A DNA stretch of 64,000 nt from Brevipalpus yothersi (taxonomy: Eukaryota > Arthropoda > Arachnida > Trombidiformes > Tenuipalpidae): NCBI GenBank assembly GCA_003956705.1, contig QZCP01000010.1, forward strand, positions 114,448 through 178,447. Reading direction: 5' to 3'. The notes under the pieces are model-generated. The model worked only from the letters and a program-made list of their open reading frames with translations, was not told the origin of the DNA and searched no databases. Position numbers and translations under genes: made by a program. The first letter of the stretch is position 1, and the number at the start of each line of letters is the position of its first letter. Shown here piece after piece: positions 36,571 through 50,265 of the stretch.

Positions 36571-36620
<50 letters not shown>
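34966..36620. other. Intergenic upstream of membralin, microsatellite-rich
   Basis: No gene seen. Simple tracts of AC and GA (for example 36231-36260) and several chance open frames. The membralin promoter should lie near 34966-35200. Confidence 0.45.
36572..36620. repeat. (CT)n microsatellite abutting an assembly gap
   Basis: About 24 uninterrupted CT units run straight into the run of N, so the true length is unknown. Confidence 0.95.
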
Positions 36621-37039
36621 NNNNNNNNNNNNNNNNNNNNNNNNNNNNNNNNNNNNNNNNNNNNNNNNNNNNNNNNNNNNNNNNNNNNNNNNNNNNNNNN
36701 NNNNNNNNNNNNNNNNNNNNNNNNNNNNNNNNNNNNNNNNNNNNNNNNNNNNNNNNNNNNNNNNNNNNNNNNNNNNNNNNNNNNNNNNNNNNNNNNNNNN
36801 NNNNNNNNNNNNNNNNNNNNNNNNNNNNNNNNNNNNNNNNNNNNNNNNNNNNNNNNNNNNNNNNNNNNNNNNNNNNNNNNNNNNNNNNNNNNNNNNNNNN
36901 NNNNNNNNNNNNNNNNNNNNNNNNNNNNNNNNNNNNNNNNNNNNNNNNNNNNNNNNNNNNNNNNNNNNNNNNNNNNNNNNNNNNNNNNNNNNNNNNNNNN
37001 NNNNNNNNNNNNNNNNNNNNNNNNNNNNNNNNNNNNNNN
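36621..37039. other. Assembly gap, 419 N
   Basis: Unresolved bases next to the CT microsatellite. Open frames spanning it are artefacts. Confidence 0.99.
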
Positions 37040-37584
37040 ACAGTTCTTATTTTAATATTCGTTTTTGGATCCATATAAAACTAGGTTGATCTAGGTTGAT
37101 CTTTCGGACGAATTGCTGAAATTCTCGACAGCATCATGGATTCGAATTTTTTTTCATTCTATCATTTTATCATGACTTGGAACAATTTTATCGAAATTTT
37201 ACCGCTCAAGTTCTATAAAATAGAAATTTTTTTCGTTTCTATGAGGGTTGGAAGTATGATGACTGGTGGTGAGTTTTCTTTCCCGGCATTGTCCTTCTAC
37301 CCTTCTATAGATCTTTCGAGCAAGAAATTTTACCTCATCTTGCTAATCAACCTAAATATGTCAAAACTCACTCTCCAAATATCTGGAGAACCACATGCCA
37401 CCGACTGAATGTCCTTTAACCCTAGTCAACTGGTTTTATCTCATGATACCTTAATGGATTATCTCTATGGGCCATCATGTCTGGCCTTGGGAAAAGTTTT
37501 AACGAATACATTCACCGGATGAACGGTTTACAAAAATCCCTTCATTGCTGAAGGTTCTAGTCTCTGTATTTTCATCATGAGTGA

Positions 37585-37591
<7 letters not shown>

Positions 37592-37646
<55 letters not shown>
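37592..37646. repeat. (GA)n microsatellite
   Basis: About 27 GA units. Confidence 0.95.
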
Positions 37647-37651
<5 letters not shown>

Positions 37652-39782
37652 AAATATTGTTGATATAAACATGCCATGGACTCATTATGAGATGTCATGT
37701 ATCTAGAATTGGTTACTTCCCACAACCTAACAGATCTCAATGTTCAATCGTCCTTTACGTGGCCATTTTACTCATAAAAGTAATTCCATCTTTCTCATAA
37801 GTTTACAGGATCCATTAGGTTTTTGCTCTTCTTTTCCATACATAACTATCCAGTAAATAAATTGAAAATACTAGGGAGAAAGATAGGAAGAGGAGTTGTT
37901 TGTAGGTATACCGGAATTGAATTTCATCGCTTCCGACAGTGTAAGTTGATTGATTTCTTTTTTTGAGCATGTAAAAGAGATGATAACAGGTATCTGTTAC
38001 CGATTTTCTTGGAAAATTGCCCTTTTCACAGCATTTTTGTTCGAAATTGTCCATAGATTCATCACTAAAGAGGAGTTTTCCCCGAGTGAGTTTGAATTCT
38101 CGACCACTTGAATTGTAAAAAAAAAATCAGGAAGAGAAGTTTTTGAACTCTCTTTCAGAAGAAGAGCTATTGAGAGACTGAGTACCAAGCGCAGAGGTTG
38201 ATTACCTAGACTTATATCTCTAGACAATGTTGCTATTATCTTGACTATTTTTCAAGAATTCATCATGTATCTGACAGTCCCAATGAACCTCCTGTCACAT
38301 TTTCTTTTCTCAATAAACCCTGGAATCGTTCACAATATTACTAACTTGATGAGAGGGGAGAAAAAAAATCTGTCTGAAAGCTCTTCCAATTTTCACCTAG
38401 AATCATCAGAATTTGTTACAAAAACACTAAATATTAATATATAAACCTCTTGAGAGTTAGAGTATGTAAGTGTGTATGTGTGAATGATATTAAATCATCC
38501 TTTTCCTGTCAAAGTTCTTTCAATATTATCTTCTCACCATCTGAATAGCTCTAAATGGGTATGATAATCTGCTCACATGAGACTTTTCTCTCCTCCGCTT
38601 GATCAATATGAACCGTAAGTGTAGCATATATATATATGCAATGGTGAAGAACTTTATCATGAAATTAATTCATTCAAAGGGAAGATCCACATTCTCATCT
38701 GACCGAAAATGTCAAGCAACTCAATCAACTTTTCCACTTTCTCTCTATCTCTATTACACATATTACTCGTACACATAGTCGAAAAACAGAGTTACTCCCA
38801 GTAACTCCTCAACACCCAAACTGAATCTTGATCGTCGTAAAAGACGCAATTCAGAATGACTATCATTTTGTGCGTCAATCTTTGGTCATCTCTCTCTTTC
38901 TCTTGTGGATTTGATCTTCGTTTTTGTCGACATTCTTGAAGGCAACTTGGATAACAGGAACACACAAAAGACAGAATCAATAAAGCACCAGTTGATTGTG
39001 GTCCGGAAAACATTATTTCCTACACACACATCAATACATTGAATGTTATCTAATTGGACAATCGTAAATCTTCTCTCTTCCTTGCTCATCAGGCTTTCAC
39101 CATCATCAAAGATGGATACTCGGATTTCACATTCAATTTGATTGCAATCAGATCGCCTACAGGAATCTGTTTGCCAAACTAGACCATCGATTTTGTGGAT
39201 GATGTAACTTTTACTCATAATCGTTCACCAATTCTATCGATATGTAGATTACACAATTTATGCTTTTCTCTATTTTGATTTCATGATTTTAATTTTATGG
39301 TCAATAGTTGAGCAAGAGAAAATTCCAGATCACAGAGTCTAATATTCTACCAGACAGTGAACAAATATATTGATCCAAAGTTATGTTTGCCATCTAAAAA
39401 GATACTACATAGCTTTCGAGACTGGAAAGAGAAAAAAAGTGAATGTGGAGAGGATTTATGGCTTGAAAAAGTATCAAAAAAGTTTGATAGCGAAATCACA
39501 ACATCCAGTAAATGTAACAGAAATCTCCTATAGAAACATTCAGATATCTTTCCACTGACTGCTGGAATGTGCGTATGCATGTGTCTCATATATATTCTGG
39601 ACATACAAGAAGGGTTACATGATAGCCAAAGAATCTTATGAAAGCATCTTCCTTTCACTTAGCCCGATAATTCAATATTAACTTGATTGAATTTGTGTTC
39701 ACCTTATCCTGGTTATATATCGAATTATCTCTGTCATGAAACTTGACGGCAAATGCAGTCGACCAGTAAGTCGGAAGTCAAT

Positions 39783-39786
<4 letters not shown>

Positions 39787-39838
<52 letters not shown>
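39787..39838. repeat. (GA)n microsatellite
   Basis: About 26 GA units. Confidence 0.95.
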
Positions 39839-39841
<3 letters not shown>

Positions 39842-41047
39842 AGATCAGTAAATCGTAAGGGCAAGAGGAGAGTCTCTCTGTGATCGAGAAGAGAAAGTAT
39901 TAAATGAGAATGTCGAATGAGAATGGGAATCAAGCCAAGTAGCTGGGAAGAGAATCTTTCATTTATTCCTTCTACTCCTCTCTAATTTTCTATCTTGTAA
40001 TACAAGATATTCTGAGACCAGGTAGAAAAAGTGAGCCCGACAGGTTACACAATGAGATAAACGGTGAACGATTAGTTCTCTTGCTGGAATCAATAAATGA
40101 TCAAGCAACTAGAGATATCCTGTGGTTTTAGTTGATAGAATAATGTCAGCTATTATATATTCCTTTTTATGCTATCTGGTGTATTGCGTAGTCAACTTTC
40201 CACCCACTGATAGGCAACATCTAGAAGCATTATCTTTCACTAGATACATTTGTTCGGTTACATTGTGAATAAATAAATAAATAAAGGACAAAAAAACACC
40301 AAAATCCCAGTTTTGCCTATTGATTTTATGTGAACCTTACTCTCTACCTTTTCCTATATTTTTTCAGGCTAAATGTTTAGAAACAAAAAATACTGGAATC
40401 ATATTACCTGTATCTCTAACAATGCTCATTCAATCTGTTGCTTTATTCTTCACAGTACATGTGTATGATGCAATATGACCGTAGAAGAGAAAGATGGATG
40501 GAAGTGAATGGTTCCACGAGTTTCAAATAGATCAATCCCTAGGCGAAAAATTCCACCCACCCACTAGATTATGAATCATGATAATAACTAGAAATCTCTT
40601 GAGAGTTTGAATATGTCCTCCAGAATGGATAAGTGTAGGATTTTAATCAGACTCAAGAATTTTATTCCATTCATGCAAACATTTTGGGGGTAAAATTTTT
40701 CATTGACCTTCTTCCTTACACAAATATCGAATAATATCTATTTCCATGTCTCATGGGCATAGAATTATTCATTAATTACCCTAGAACACTATTTTTTGAT
40801 GATTAAATTATGAGGCAAATTAGAGATTATCAGATTGAAAACGAGTAGGAGTATGCGTCCAATTTTAGGAACAGTATTACCTAAACATTCAGTATATGTT
40901 ATATTCAAGCAGAAAAGCAACAGGCACATGCAAGCTCAAAAAAAGTAATCAAAAAAGACCATAACATTGAATAATAATGGCCAAAAAAGGTGAATGAACA
41001 AAAACAAAAGAGTAAAATTATCCAGTTAACGGGAAGTTGATTCATGC

Positions 41048-41090
41048 CACGTGTTGAATGGTTGACTGTAAGTTTCACGTGTTGAATGGT
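41048..41090. promoter_or_regulatory. Paired CACGTG boxes in a short direct repeat
   Basis: The 15-base word CACGTGTTGAATGGT occurs at 41048-41062 and again at 41076-41090, a 28-base period. CACGTG is the palindromic E-box bound by bHLH factors. It is about 2.7 kb upstream of the allatostatin C start; a regulatory role is inferred only. Confidence 0.3.
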
Positions 41091-43798
41091 CAAGTATGTG
41101 ATTTGGTAGAATTGTGAGCTCAACAATCATTCATCATGAGGAAGAGCATGCTTTTGATGCAAGGGTAACGCTAATTAATTCTCTCGAGATAGTGATGGTG
41201 ATGGTAGCTGTGATGCTGGCGATGATGGTCATGAATGAGGTAGTGTATTATCGAATTTCATTGGAGAAGAAAAATAGACTCTCTTGGCAGGAAAACAAGA
41301 ATTTTACAATTTAAATCCGATCAAATTATGTTAAAAATTAGGTCAGTTTCTTGGAATAGAGGTACGGTCAGATTGGCAAAGAAACCAAAGTCGAAGGTAA
41401 AAAACATCGAATATGAAACTTTAAGCTTTTTTCAACCCAAATTGGCTTTCAGAAGAAAAGTTTCAGATTTCTCAGATCTCAATCGATTTTTGAGTCATCT
41501 AATAGCTACAGAACCTTTTGTTCTAGGCACAAAATTCGATTATATGTAAGATAATAATCAGAAATGGACAAGTTCCAAGATAGAGTTCCAATAGTATAGT
41601 AGTTGGCTGATTGTTTTCCTCCTTCAGGCTAAGCTCTGTACTCAACGAAAGCGTCAACATATTTATCTGAATTTGTGGACTCTTCATGGGGTTGAAATAT
41701 TCTCAAGGAGAATAAAAAATTGTCCTCTTCCTTGATCATTTTCTACTTGACTGACATATCTACAAGAAGAACCAAATCTTAGTGTTATGAACTTGATTGA
41801 AAGATTTCTCATTTTGCCTATGGTAGAATGGTAGAATAGTAGTAGAACAAATAGGGGGAAAGCCACCATCAGATGAATATATTTGAACAATTTGGTTATA
41901 CTCAAGTGCGATAGAGTTTGCAAGTCCTCAGCTTTTATTGACAAATACAACTGCACTCTCATTTTATGTAACTATACTTCAAATCTATCAGAATATTCAG
42001 GCAAACACATGAGAAAGCGAGAGAGTGAAGAAAGAATATTCAATAGATCAAATGACGAAGAAAGGATCGTCACTCAAGATGTAAACCCTGTGTCTATTCG
42101 GAAAAAGTCATTCGATATTGCTTAGAGGAATCTAAAACGAATATTCTTTACGTCTCTGAGCTCTTGAATAAGAATAGTAGAAGTCAAAGATTTTCAACAC
42201 TCAGAGTTTTTACAAAATCTATCGGAAAAGCTTTTCAATCAAGTATCAAGTACTAAAGATTGAGGTTATTGGTGATCAGTTAGAGCTTTCGTAATCTGAG
42301 CATTTAGAACAAGGGATCGAATTTTCCGTTTAGAATATTTTTGGAACAGTTCGGATTTAACTGGATTATTGTACCTGAAGTTGATGCTTAAAATGTTTGC
42401 TTTTTGAAACTTTAACCAAGTGATCTATTCCTATTTATTGTGTATTTTTTTTTGTTTTCAGACAATTTTACCAGGAAAAGTTTGTTTTCACTTCACAATA
42501 AATTAGCGATTTTGTTCTAATTTGGTCACTTGACCTGTGACATAAAGAATAGGTGTGAATGGAAGTTTGTTTTTCTATGATCCTGATCGATGGATCCTTT
42601 CAATAGTTTTTCCGGTTTATTTTATTGACATTTTATGACAAACATTTATGAGTTCAGCAACATTTTTTACCAAAATTTGAATGAAGACTTTTAAACTAAG
42701 TTTTTCGATGAAGTTTTTGAAGGAGAAGAAATGATGGATAGCTATATAGCGATCATTATAGGTAACATTCATGTCTTAGGACAATAATCTACCTATTTGA
42801 TATCTATTTAAGGAAAAAATCTGATGGTAAGATAAAAAAATCAATTTTAGGATTGTATTCTATATTATTGAGTCGAATTGGTATAAATTAATAACAGACG
42901 TGAGGATTTCGATTACCTTAAATGGTGAATATATTCGTTCAATGAGTGAGAGCATATTGTTTCCGAGAAATTATGGATAGACATGATTCAAAGTCAACGA
43001 ATCTGAACAATTAAAGCTGATCGATTTGCTACCATTACTATAAATTTCAATAATTAAGCTGTTGAATGGGAAGAATGAAAAAGGTTTATACCTTCATTTT
43101 CCCAAGAAGGCTGTGGAAAAGCGTAGTTAGGACATTTTGTCAGTTTTACATGCACCCTCAATCGATTGTACCTTAATATTCACCCTCCCTTTCTCCGAAT
43201 TCAGATAGAAATCATCAAAAATATGCACAGTTATAATGTTAATTTTCCACTAAAGATCATCCTCTATCATTGTTTTCAATTTTCTTGTTCAGTCTGAGAT
43301 CGTTCACCATGCAGAATGCCGCTGTGTATTGATTTTCTCCCCAAAGTCATCTCACAGGGAAAAGTTCTGACTCTCTCTTTCTCTCTGTCTGTCTTTCTTT
43401 CTTTCTTTCTTTCTCCTATGGTCTCGCCCATGTCTTTTTCTCTATCTCTCTCACACACACAACCAGATCAAATAGATGTGAGTATAAAAACCCAGACAAA
43501 CTTGTAGATCATAGTTTTTCGCATTCTGTTCGTCTGCATCGACCTATCGAAAAATAACAAAAGTTGTCTGTATTCCCATCTATAAAAAAATCGTATAACG
43601 AAGTGCTGGGCATCTTTTCAACAAAAAGGTGTGTAGTACAAATTCGATTTACAGTTCTGTTCGATTTATTTGGTGAATTTTCATCATAGAAGTAATATAC
43701 ATACATTTTCGTGAAATTTCATCGTTCTAGTGTTTTTTTCTCTAGTTATCAGTTGGAAATCTTTCGTTTCGAGCCTTACGAATTCAAAAATATTCAAT

Positions 43799-46700
43799 AT
43801 GAAATTGTCAATATCGGGATATCCTGTAATGTCTATGAGCTCATCTACATTGGTCGTTATTGCCACTTTGCTTTTGGTTAATATTATTGTCGTCATCTCT
43901 GCTCAGAATACCGTTGATGGAGATGAAAAAAGTGGCTGGTCAGCCAATGGACGAGTAAGTAAAATTTTAGAGTTTTAAGGCAATATAGAAAGTTTTTTGT
44001 ATTAGGGAAAAAGGAGCTTTGTCTCAGGTTTCGTGAAATATTGATCCAATTCAGTGTTGCCGGGAGTTATGATTCATTAATTTGCAATAAAAGCTATCAA
44101 GATAGTTATTTATGGAACAATAATCTCATGAGTAGTAGCTTTTACAATATTTTAAAGATCATTTACGTAACTGGAGTGCTTTATGTAACCTGGAACTGAA
44201 AAATTCTCTCTCAATTCTCATATTGAGTTTTAAATGTCCAGACTAGTAGTTTATGATCTATGATCTCGGAGAATTATACAGTGTTGAATTGAATCTATGG
44301 CTGAATGATGTAACAATGTCGAGACTGATTTGAAATCAATTTCTCGTGGAAAATTTCCCATGGCTATGAGAGCAGGCCCGAAAAATAGATTCTTTAAGTA
44401 CATATTTCTAGTTTCTTTACACTATGCTATTCGAAGTGATATGCTCTAATCTTGAGGGTATTCACGAATTTAAATTCCAATATTTGAAGCTTTTTCATGC
44501 TGTGTGAATTTTCAATCTTATTTCACCAGATTGAGTCCTCATGAGATCTCAACCTAATACCAGAATGGTGAAATTATGCTGATAAATTCTCTTTCCAGAA
44601 TTTTTCCGTCTGATACATGAATCTTGGATAAGCTCAGTTTTTTCGAACATGTTAGCTTCTAATGGTCTACTGAGGCTACGAAAATTTTCCCTTTAAAAAA
44701 GGTTTTCTGGGATTCTGAGATGAAAATTTTAACTTTTAAAGAGGTGGGCAGCCAGGAGTTCTTTGACTTTTTCAAGCTTGAATAAACTTCCGATCTATAT
44801 AAGCCATACCCCGTGGTTCTATTCTTACCTTTTCTCAATGTATAAATGACAGTGAAGAGCTTCATTGTGAATATTTCGATATTTAAGCGTTCATTTTCGT
44901 TTTTTCGATGATCCTGCATGAAAAATTGAAACTTTATCCGAAATAAGGGAGTCATTCAAGGGTAAATTCCATGTTATTTGTTTGAAAATATCTGAAACTA
45001 GGAGATGATTAATTCCAAGTTTAAATAACTGTTAAAATTAATAGTAGCAATTGAACACGATGGTGTTCAGTGAGGTATTGTTTGTGAAGCTGTTTAGCAA
45101 TGGTGCAATTATTATATTTTTGGAGTTTCGCTCCTCTTATGCTCTTAGAAAGTTCCTTTAAACAATCGAAACAGCATGGAATACTTGATATTTCATATTT
45201 CATATCAGAATATAATATCATCGAACTAATGCACTTGTTCAACGCTCAACGGTGCGAATATAAAGGATGATTTGCTTTCAACTCAAGTTGAGACGTAATC
45301 CTCTCACTTTGCATAATTAATAACAATAGCTCAACTAACGTCAACATTAATCAAGAATCAAGGAACTGTATCATGCTAGAAACTGTATTGGTGTCAAGGG
45401 ATAGTAATCCCATGTTGGGTGATATTGAAGCCCGTTTCCCAAGATTTGTCCGATCAAACTTCTTCTTTCTCTCCTCTCTCATATATGTTTATCATATGAT
45501 TCACTTGAGAGGTGTTTCTATGAAATTTGATGGCACCTATTTGATAATGTAAACCTTGTTATCCTACTCGAGTGGCAATAATAATATTGTACCTGAGCTG
45601 AAGCAATACTTGATTGCATGGCTAATGATCTTAGAATGAAGGATAAAAAATGCTATTTTCCAGAGAATATAGCTTCTTGTGTTACATTTCGATTATACCA
45701 GTCGTTAGAACACAAACCATAAAAAGGGAATCCAATCTAGGGATCTACTTAGCTCACCTTTCCACTCTTCTTTCTCCTTCATGAGGAATGAAATGTATTC
45801 CTATCCTCAGAGCGTACGTCATTCGGATAGAACTTATTCCTTCAAACCAGCTTGTGGTATTCTGTTCATATATAGGATAGAAGATTCTATGGGTGCCTAA
45901 AGAATATCACTTACGAGAGCATCCAAATTGAAGTGAAATAAGAATTGGATGAGAGAAAGAACGAAAGAATAATTTTGTCCAGGCTCTGTTAACAAGTGGT
46001 TTAGCCTGTACACAGGAAATTGTAGAAAAGGTGGATGAAGAGGGTTTCATGACCAATTTCCCGCTCAATCATCAGAATTACGATTAGAGTGGAGAGAGAG
46101 AGGAGTAAGAAGAAAGAAGAAACTTGACTGGAAGAGATCACTTTCACTACGAATGAAAGACCCCTTTCCCTTTGATGGAACCTTGAAAGACACGCGAGTG
46201 GGTGTTCAAAAGGAAGTATAAGAAGTAAGAAGTAAGCAGAAAAATCTGAGAAAAAGCTATGTAAGAATGAAACTAATTTTATACCTGAAATTCTACCGTA
46301 TTTCATGTATATCTAGCGAAAGGGTTCATGAGTTGGGAATCAAATTAGATCACACTTTGATGCTCAGATGTTCTTTGACGGTTTGTTTACATGATCTAGT
46401 ATTTGATCTCAAATAGCTTCACAATTGAAAGTAATTGTTATGCTTGTCTGTATAAGTTGATTTAGTTATTAGTGGAAGCACGTTTTCATGTCTTCTTTTT
46501 CCGGTCTTCTCTTTCTTTCATCAACCATGGGCACTCCAATTTATTTCTGGTCAATCTCTCTCTGTCCCTCTCTTTTTCTTTCTTTCTCTCTTTCTTTCTC
46601 TAGGCTGTTATTCAAGGCATGATGAGTCTCGATATCGTGGATAAAATGTGATCTAGAATAGGTTAACTCCTCCTTAATTTATTTTCTATTCTGACTAATC

Positions 46701-48703
46701 GAAGAATACTTCTATTCAAGCATCTATTTTAGATTCTCATGAGCCACATCAGCATTTCTTTCTTTCTCTATTTGGAGCACAAACATTTGTCTCAGATCTG
46801 TTGGAAGATAGCTTTCAAATGATTTTAGATACTATTCTGATATTTCAATTATAAACTGAGTGTTGCTAGAGCTATTGGAGAAGATATTTTGAGACCTCAC
46901 TCAACGAAGGAATCCACGCAATTTATTCAACTCTTTCTTCTTGATTGACACCTTTCTGTTCAGCTTTGAATTGTAAATATGGAGAATGAGAGTATCTTTG
47001 ATGCTAAAAATGAGCCGAGAGTCTGGAGAATTCATGATTTCGAATTCTTCTGTTTGTTTCAGCATCACAACNNNNNNNNNNNNNNNNNNNNNNNNNNNNN
47101 NNNNNNNNNNNNNNNNNNNNNNNNNNNNNNNNNNNNNNNNNCAAATCACATCATATCTGATTGATATTCGGAAGTATTTGTAATTATTCTACTCTATTTG
47201 CCCACCCAATCATTCTTTTGCACAATCAGGAAACATATGACAAGAATAGGATCGGTATTTGCATTCGAATATCTGATAGAATATCATAGAAATTAAGCAC
47301 TTTATTTATTCTACACATGAATTCGTTTCCATGAAGCATACAGATATAGGTTTGATTCGAGTTTTGCAAAGAGGAAGAAATTCAAAGAGGAAAAACCTAC
47401 TCAAGTTTGGATTCAATTCAAATTTTTCCGAGCTCTTGAACTCTTTTGAAAAGAACTTCTAGAAATCTATTTGCGAGTATGTTACATTGATTTCAGAGTA
47501 TTAGACATGGAAGTTATCTGTTTAAACTTTTCCCCTTGATCGAAGCTTAACAAATTAGGATATTGAGAATTCTCATGAACACTGCATCAAGTTTAATTCG
47601 ATGAAAGGATGCATTATATTGGGAACAGAATTCATCCTATTCTTCCGTAAGCAAGTGAGAGAATTTTCTCAGCGAATGAAGAGATAAATCGTGGGTGGAA
47701 ATCAATTTTCTTCTCAGTAAAATCGTGTTAACCCTCCTATTTGGGGGGTAGAGTATAGCACCAGAAAGAAAGAAAACTGACAATCCATGGGTGCACAGCT
47801 GATACAAGCGTTTTCTATTACATAATCTTTATTTTTTTAATTTCAAGACGATCTGAGATAACCTTTCAAATTTTGATTATTTTCCCTTTCTAGCCTTTCT
47901 CACCATTCATTCATAAAAATTTGTCAGATTCATTACAGTCGAGAATATTGTGCGTAGCATTTATTGAATCATTATCAGAATTAACAGATCTTCATCACAG
48001 ATTTCAAATCTGTGGGTGGATATTGTGCACCATAATCTTGTTAGATAGGGTACAAATTAGCGAGCTGCTGACCAGGCTTGGTTTCAAGAGTGTTTCGCAC
48101 ATATGATAATTATAGCCAAAATTTCCATGAACCATACACAATCTCAATCTCATCAGTAACGTGAAATTATATATGATAAGTATATTTATGCAACCGGAAG
48201 AAACACTCCAAGAATAACATCTTTTAGCACTCATAGGTAATAGCTCAAACTAGAGTGATAATATGCATTTGCTGGTTTCCAAGATTGGTATTCTCATGTC
48301 ATATCAAATATATGCCCACCGTTCTAATGGACATGAACTAAGACTTATCTGGTCAGGTTTTTATGTGATACATGCTAAATGGGCCATACAAATAGTTCCA
48401 CTGATGATCGTCCATCTAGAGGGAGAATCCTCTGGGATGAAATTTTTCCACCCACACACACAAGATTCATTCTGATGGAGTGATGACTTAATCATGTTTT
48501 TTCTTTTCTTTATTTTCTCTCCACCTATACAGGGAGATATGTCGAATTACGATGATGAATATAATCAGATGCTGAGAGGAATGGCTTACCAGAGACTTTT
48601 AAGCCAAATGCGCCAACAGCTTCGTCGAGATAAGTTGGAACAGAAGCGAGAAAAACCGATCAAATATCATCAATGTTACTTCAATCCAATAAGCTGCTTT
48701 TGA
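43799..48703 (+). CDS. AstC: Allatostatin C (PISCF-type) neuropeptide precursor, 2 coding exons
   Basis: Secreted neuropeptide precursor. Exon 1 (43799-43954) encodes 52 residues with a signal peptide (hydrophobic core TLVVIATLLLVNIIVVISA). Exon 2 (48533-48703) joins in phase 0 and brings the total to 108 residues. The C-terminus reads CYFNPISCF, the hallmark of arthropod allatostatin C, with Cys100 and Cys107 expected to form a disulphide ring. A dibasic Lys90-Arg91 site releases a 17-residue peptide, EKPIKYHQCYFNPISCF, ending in a free acid because no glycine follows; this fits AST-C, not the amidated AST-CC paralogue. The spacer has Asp/Asn/Tyr and Gln/Arg-rich parts with a second dibasic site (Arg83-Arg84). 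The first in-frame ATG was used. AST-C acts through somatostatin-like receptors and inhibits juvenile hormone synthesis or muscle in insects. Confidence 0.95.
43955..48532 (+). other. 4.6 kb intron of the allatostatin C gene
   Basis: Bounded by CGA|GTAAGT and a polypyrimidine CTATACAG acceptor. It is far longer than the other introns in this window, most of which are 50-300 bases. It contains CT/CTTT tracts (about 46555-46603) and a 70-base gap. No embedded gene was recognised on either strand. Confidence 0.85.
47072..47141. other. Assembly gap, 70 N
   Basis: Run of N within the allatostatin C intron. Confidence 0.99.
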
Positions 48704-48841
48704 AGAAAAACCTTCCCATAACAAATGTTTCTTCTCAATATGAACATCAGCCACTCATCATATCAACAAGAACAACATGAATTTTAACATCAGAATTGAT
48801 ACCCATGTTCTACTAATAGCGTGCTTTAATTGTTAACATGG

Positions 48842-48847
48842 AATAAA
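48842..48847 (+). terminator. Polyadenylation signal of allatostatin C
   Basis: AATAAA about 140 bases past the stop; a second AATAAA follows near 48883. Confidence 0.5.
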
Positions 48848-50265
48848 CATTAAAATATGTCAGAGGAATTGAAATTTTTTGGGAATAAAAGAAAAAAGCT
48901 CTGATGAGGGTTTTTTGAGGTGGGAAAATTAGTGGCGAAGATTGACGAAATAAATTTGAGAAATATGATCTTTTTTTTGCTCTTTTTTCTTTCATTATAT
49001 TCGGTGAGTCCATCACAAATGCGCTTATGTGTTAAAATTGTCAAGAAACTGACTAATCTCAAAAATTTTTTTCATAACTCATGTAAAACCCTGAAAAATG
49101 TTTATGGATAAGAGATCCTTGAAGCCTCATCAATAATCATTAAAGTAACGCTTGAACCATATGATGAACTGCATCAATGAAAATTTCATGAAATTCGCTC
49201 GATAATAGGACACAAGAGACTCAAATATGATGGGAATTGAAAAATTTACATTTCCCATGCTCCAGAAACAGCTCATTCGAGCTTCCTGATGAGAAAATTC
49301 TCACTTGAATCCTAGAACACAAAAAGTGAATCCTCTATGATCAAAAAATTTTAGTACCTAATTGGCAACGCTTCGGAAAAAAAGAATGTTCCCAATTTAC
49401 TGACTCTATTCTCTCTAAATTCTCATAAATTATGATAAAGTTTTCCTCCCAATAAGCACCTTTAGCGAACCAAAATCTTGCTAAGTGAGAAAAAAAATTT
49501 CTACCTAAATATAACTGAATTCTTATGGGAGTTCTGATATAGATGGATAAAAATAATTTATGGAATCAAAAGCCATGTGAGAATATCTTCCACCAAGCCT
49601 CGATATTTTCTCGCCCAATCAAATGAAACGTAGCTTTCGAATTTTTTCTCTATCTTTCGGTTGTTGGGGTTGAATTTTTCATCTTATCTTCTCTCTACCT
49701 TATCCAAAATACGGTCCAGCTGAAGCAAGTTTATCCATACAGTCCATCAATACGATAGAGGTTCCTCAATCGGAGGATTACTATTGGAAGTTTTTGGAAG
49801 AACAAACTCTACGATGACATAACTATTTGATCCAAGAATATGATCAATCGGAAAATTGAAAATCAATATCTTCAAGTCGTCAAGAAAAAATTGAGATCAA
49901 AAATTGTCAACGTTCTCATTCAAATTTAGCGCTACACTTGTTGGTTATGTTTATGTTGAGAATATCAAGTTGATATTATCAACATTACATAAACAAATCA
50001 TGTCTCATGAGTGTTGAATTGTTCAACTTGAACATTGTTTGATCAATCTTTGATAGTGGGTATGGCACTCTATAGTGTGGAAATTAATCAACTAATTGTG
50101 GTGAGATCTATGTTAGATTGTGAGAATCAAGGTGCTCTTGGACAGCTTTCTGGCTGATCTCTGTGTCATATCTTGTGAAAACGATGTTGATAAGCTAACA
50201 TTCTTGTATGGTACATCTGAAATGGGTTTCCGGCTTTTTTCAAGATTTAACTTATGTGAATAAAG
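48848..50265. other. Intergenic, no gene seen
   Basis: AT-rich. No family-like open frame. Its end should hold the promoter and first untranslated exon of the brainiac-like gene. Confidence 0.45.

Larger units (their letters stand above)
37040..43798. other. Gene-poor stretch upstream of allatostatin C
   Basis: Scanned in all frames. Open frames of up to about 110 codons occur (the longest on the minus strand at 38886-39218) but none resembles a known family. It holds GA microsatellites and a pair of CACGTG boxes, and could contain distal promoter or 5' untranslated exons of the neuropeptide gene. Confidence 0.4.

Noticed and set aside
36457..37078. Long open frames spanning the 419-base gap
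   Set aside because: They consist of N plus dinucleotide repeat; the apparent proteins are artefacts.
41328..42125. Two plus-strand frames of 70-80 codons suggesting a broken gene
   Set aside because: No family match in either and no consistent splice model joining them.
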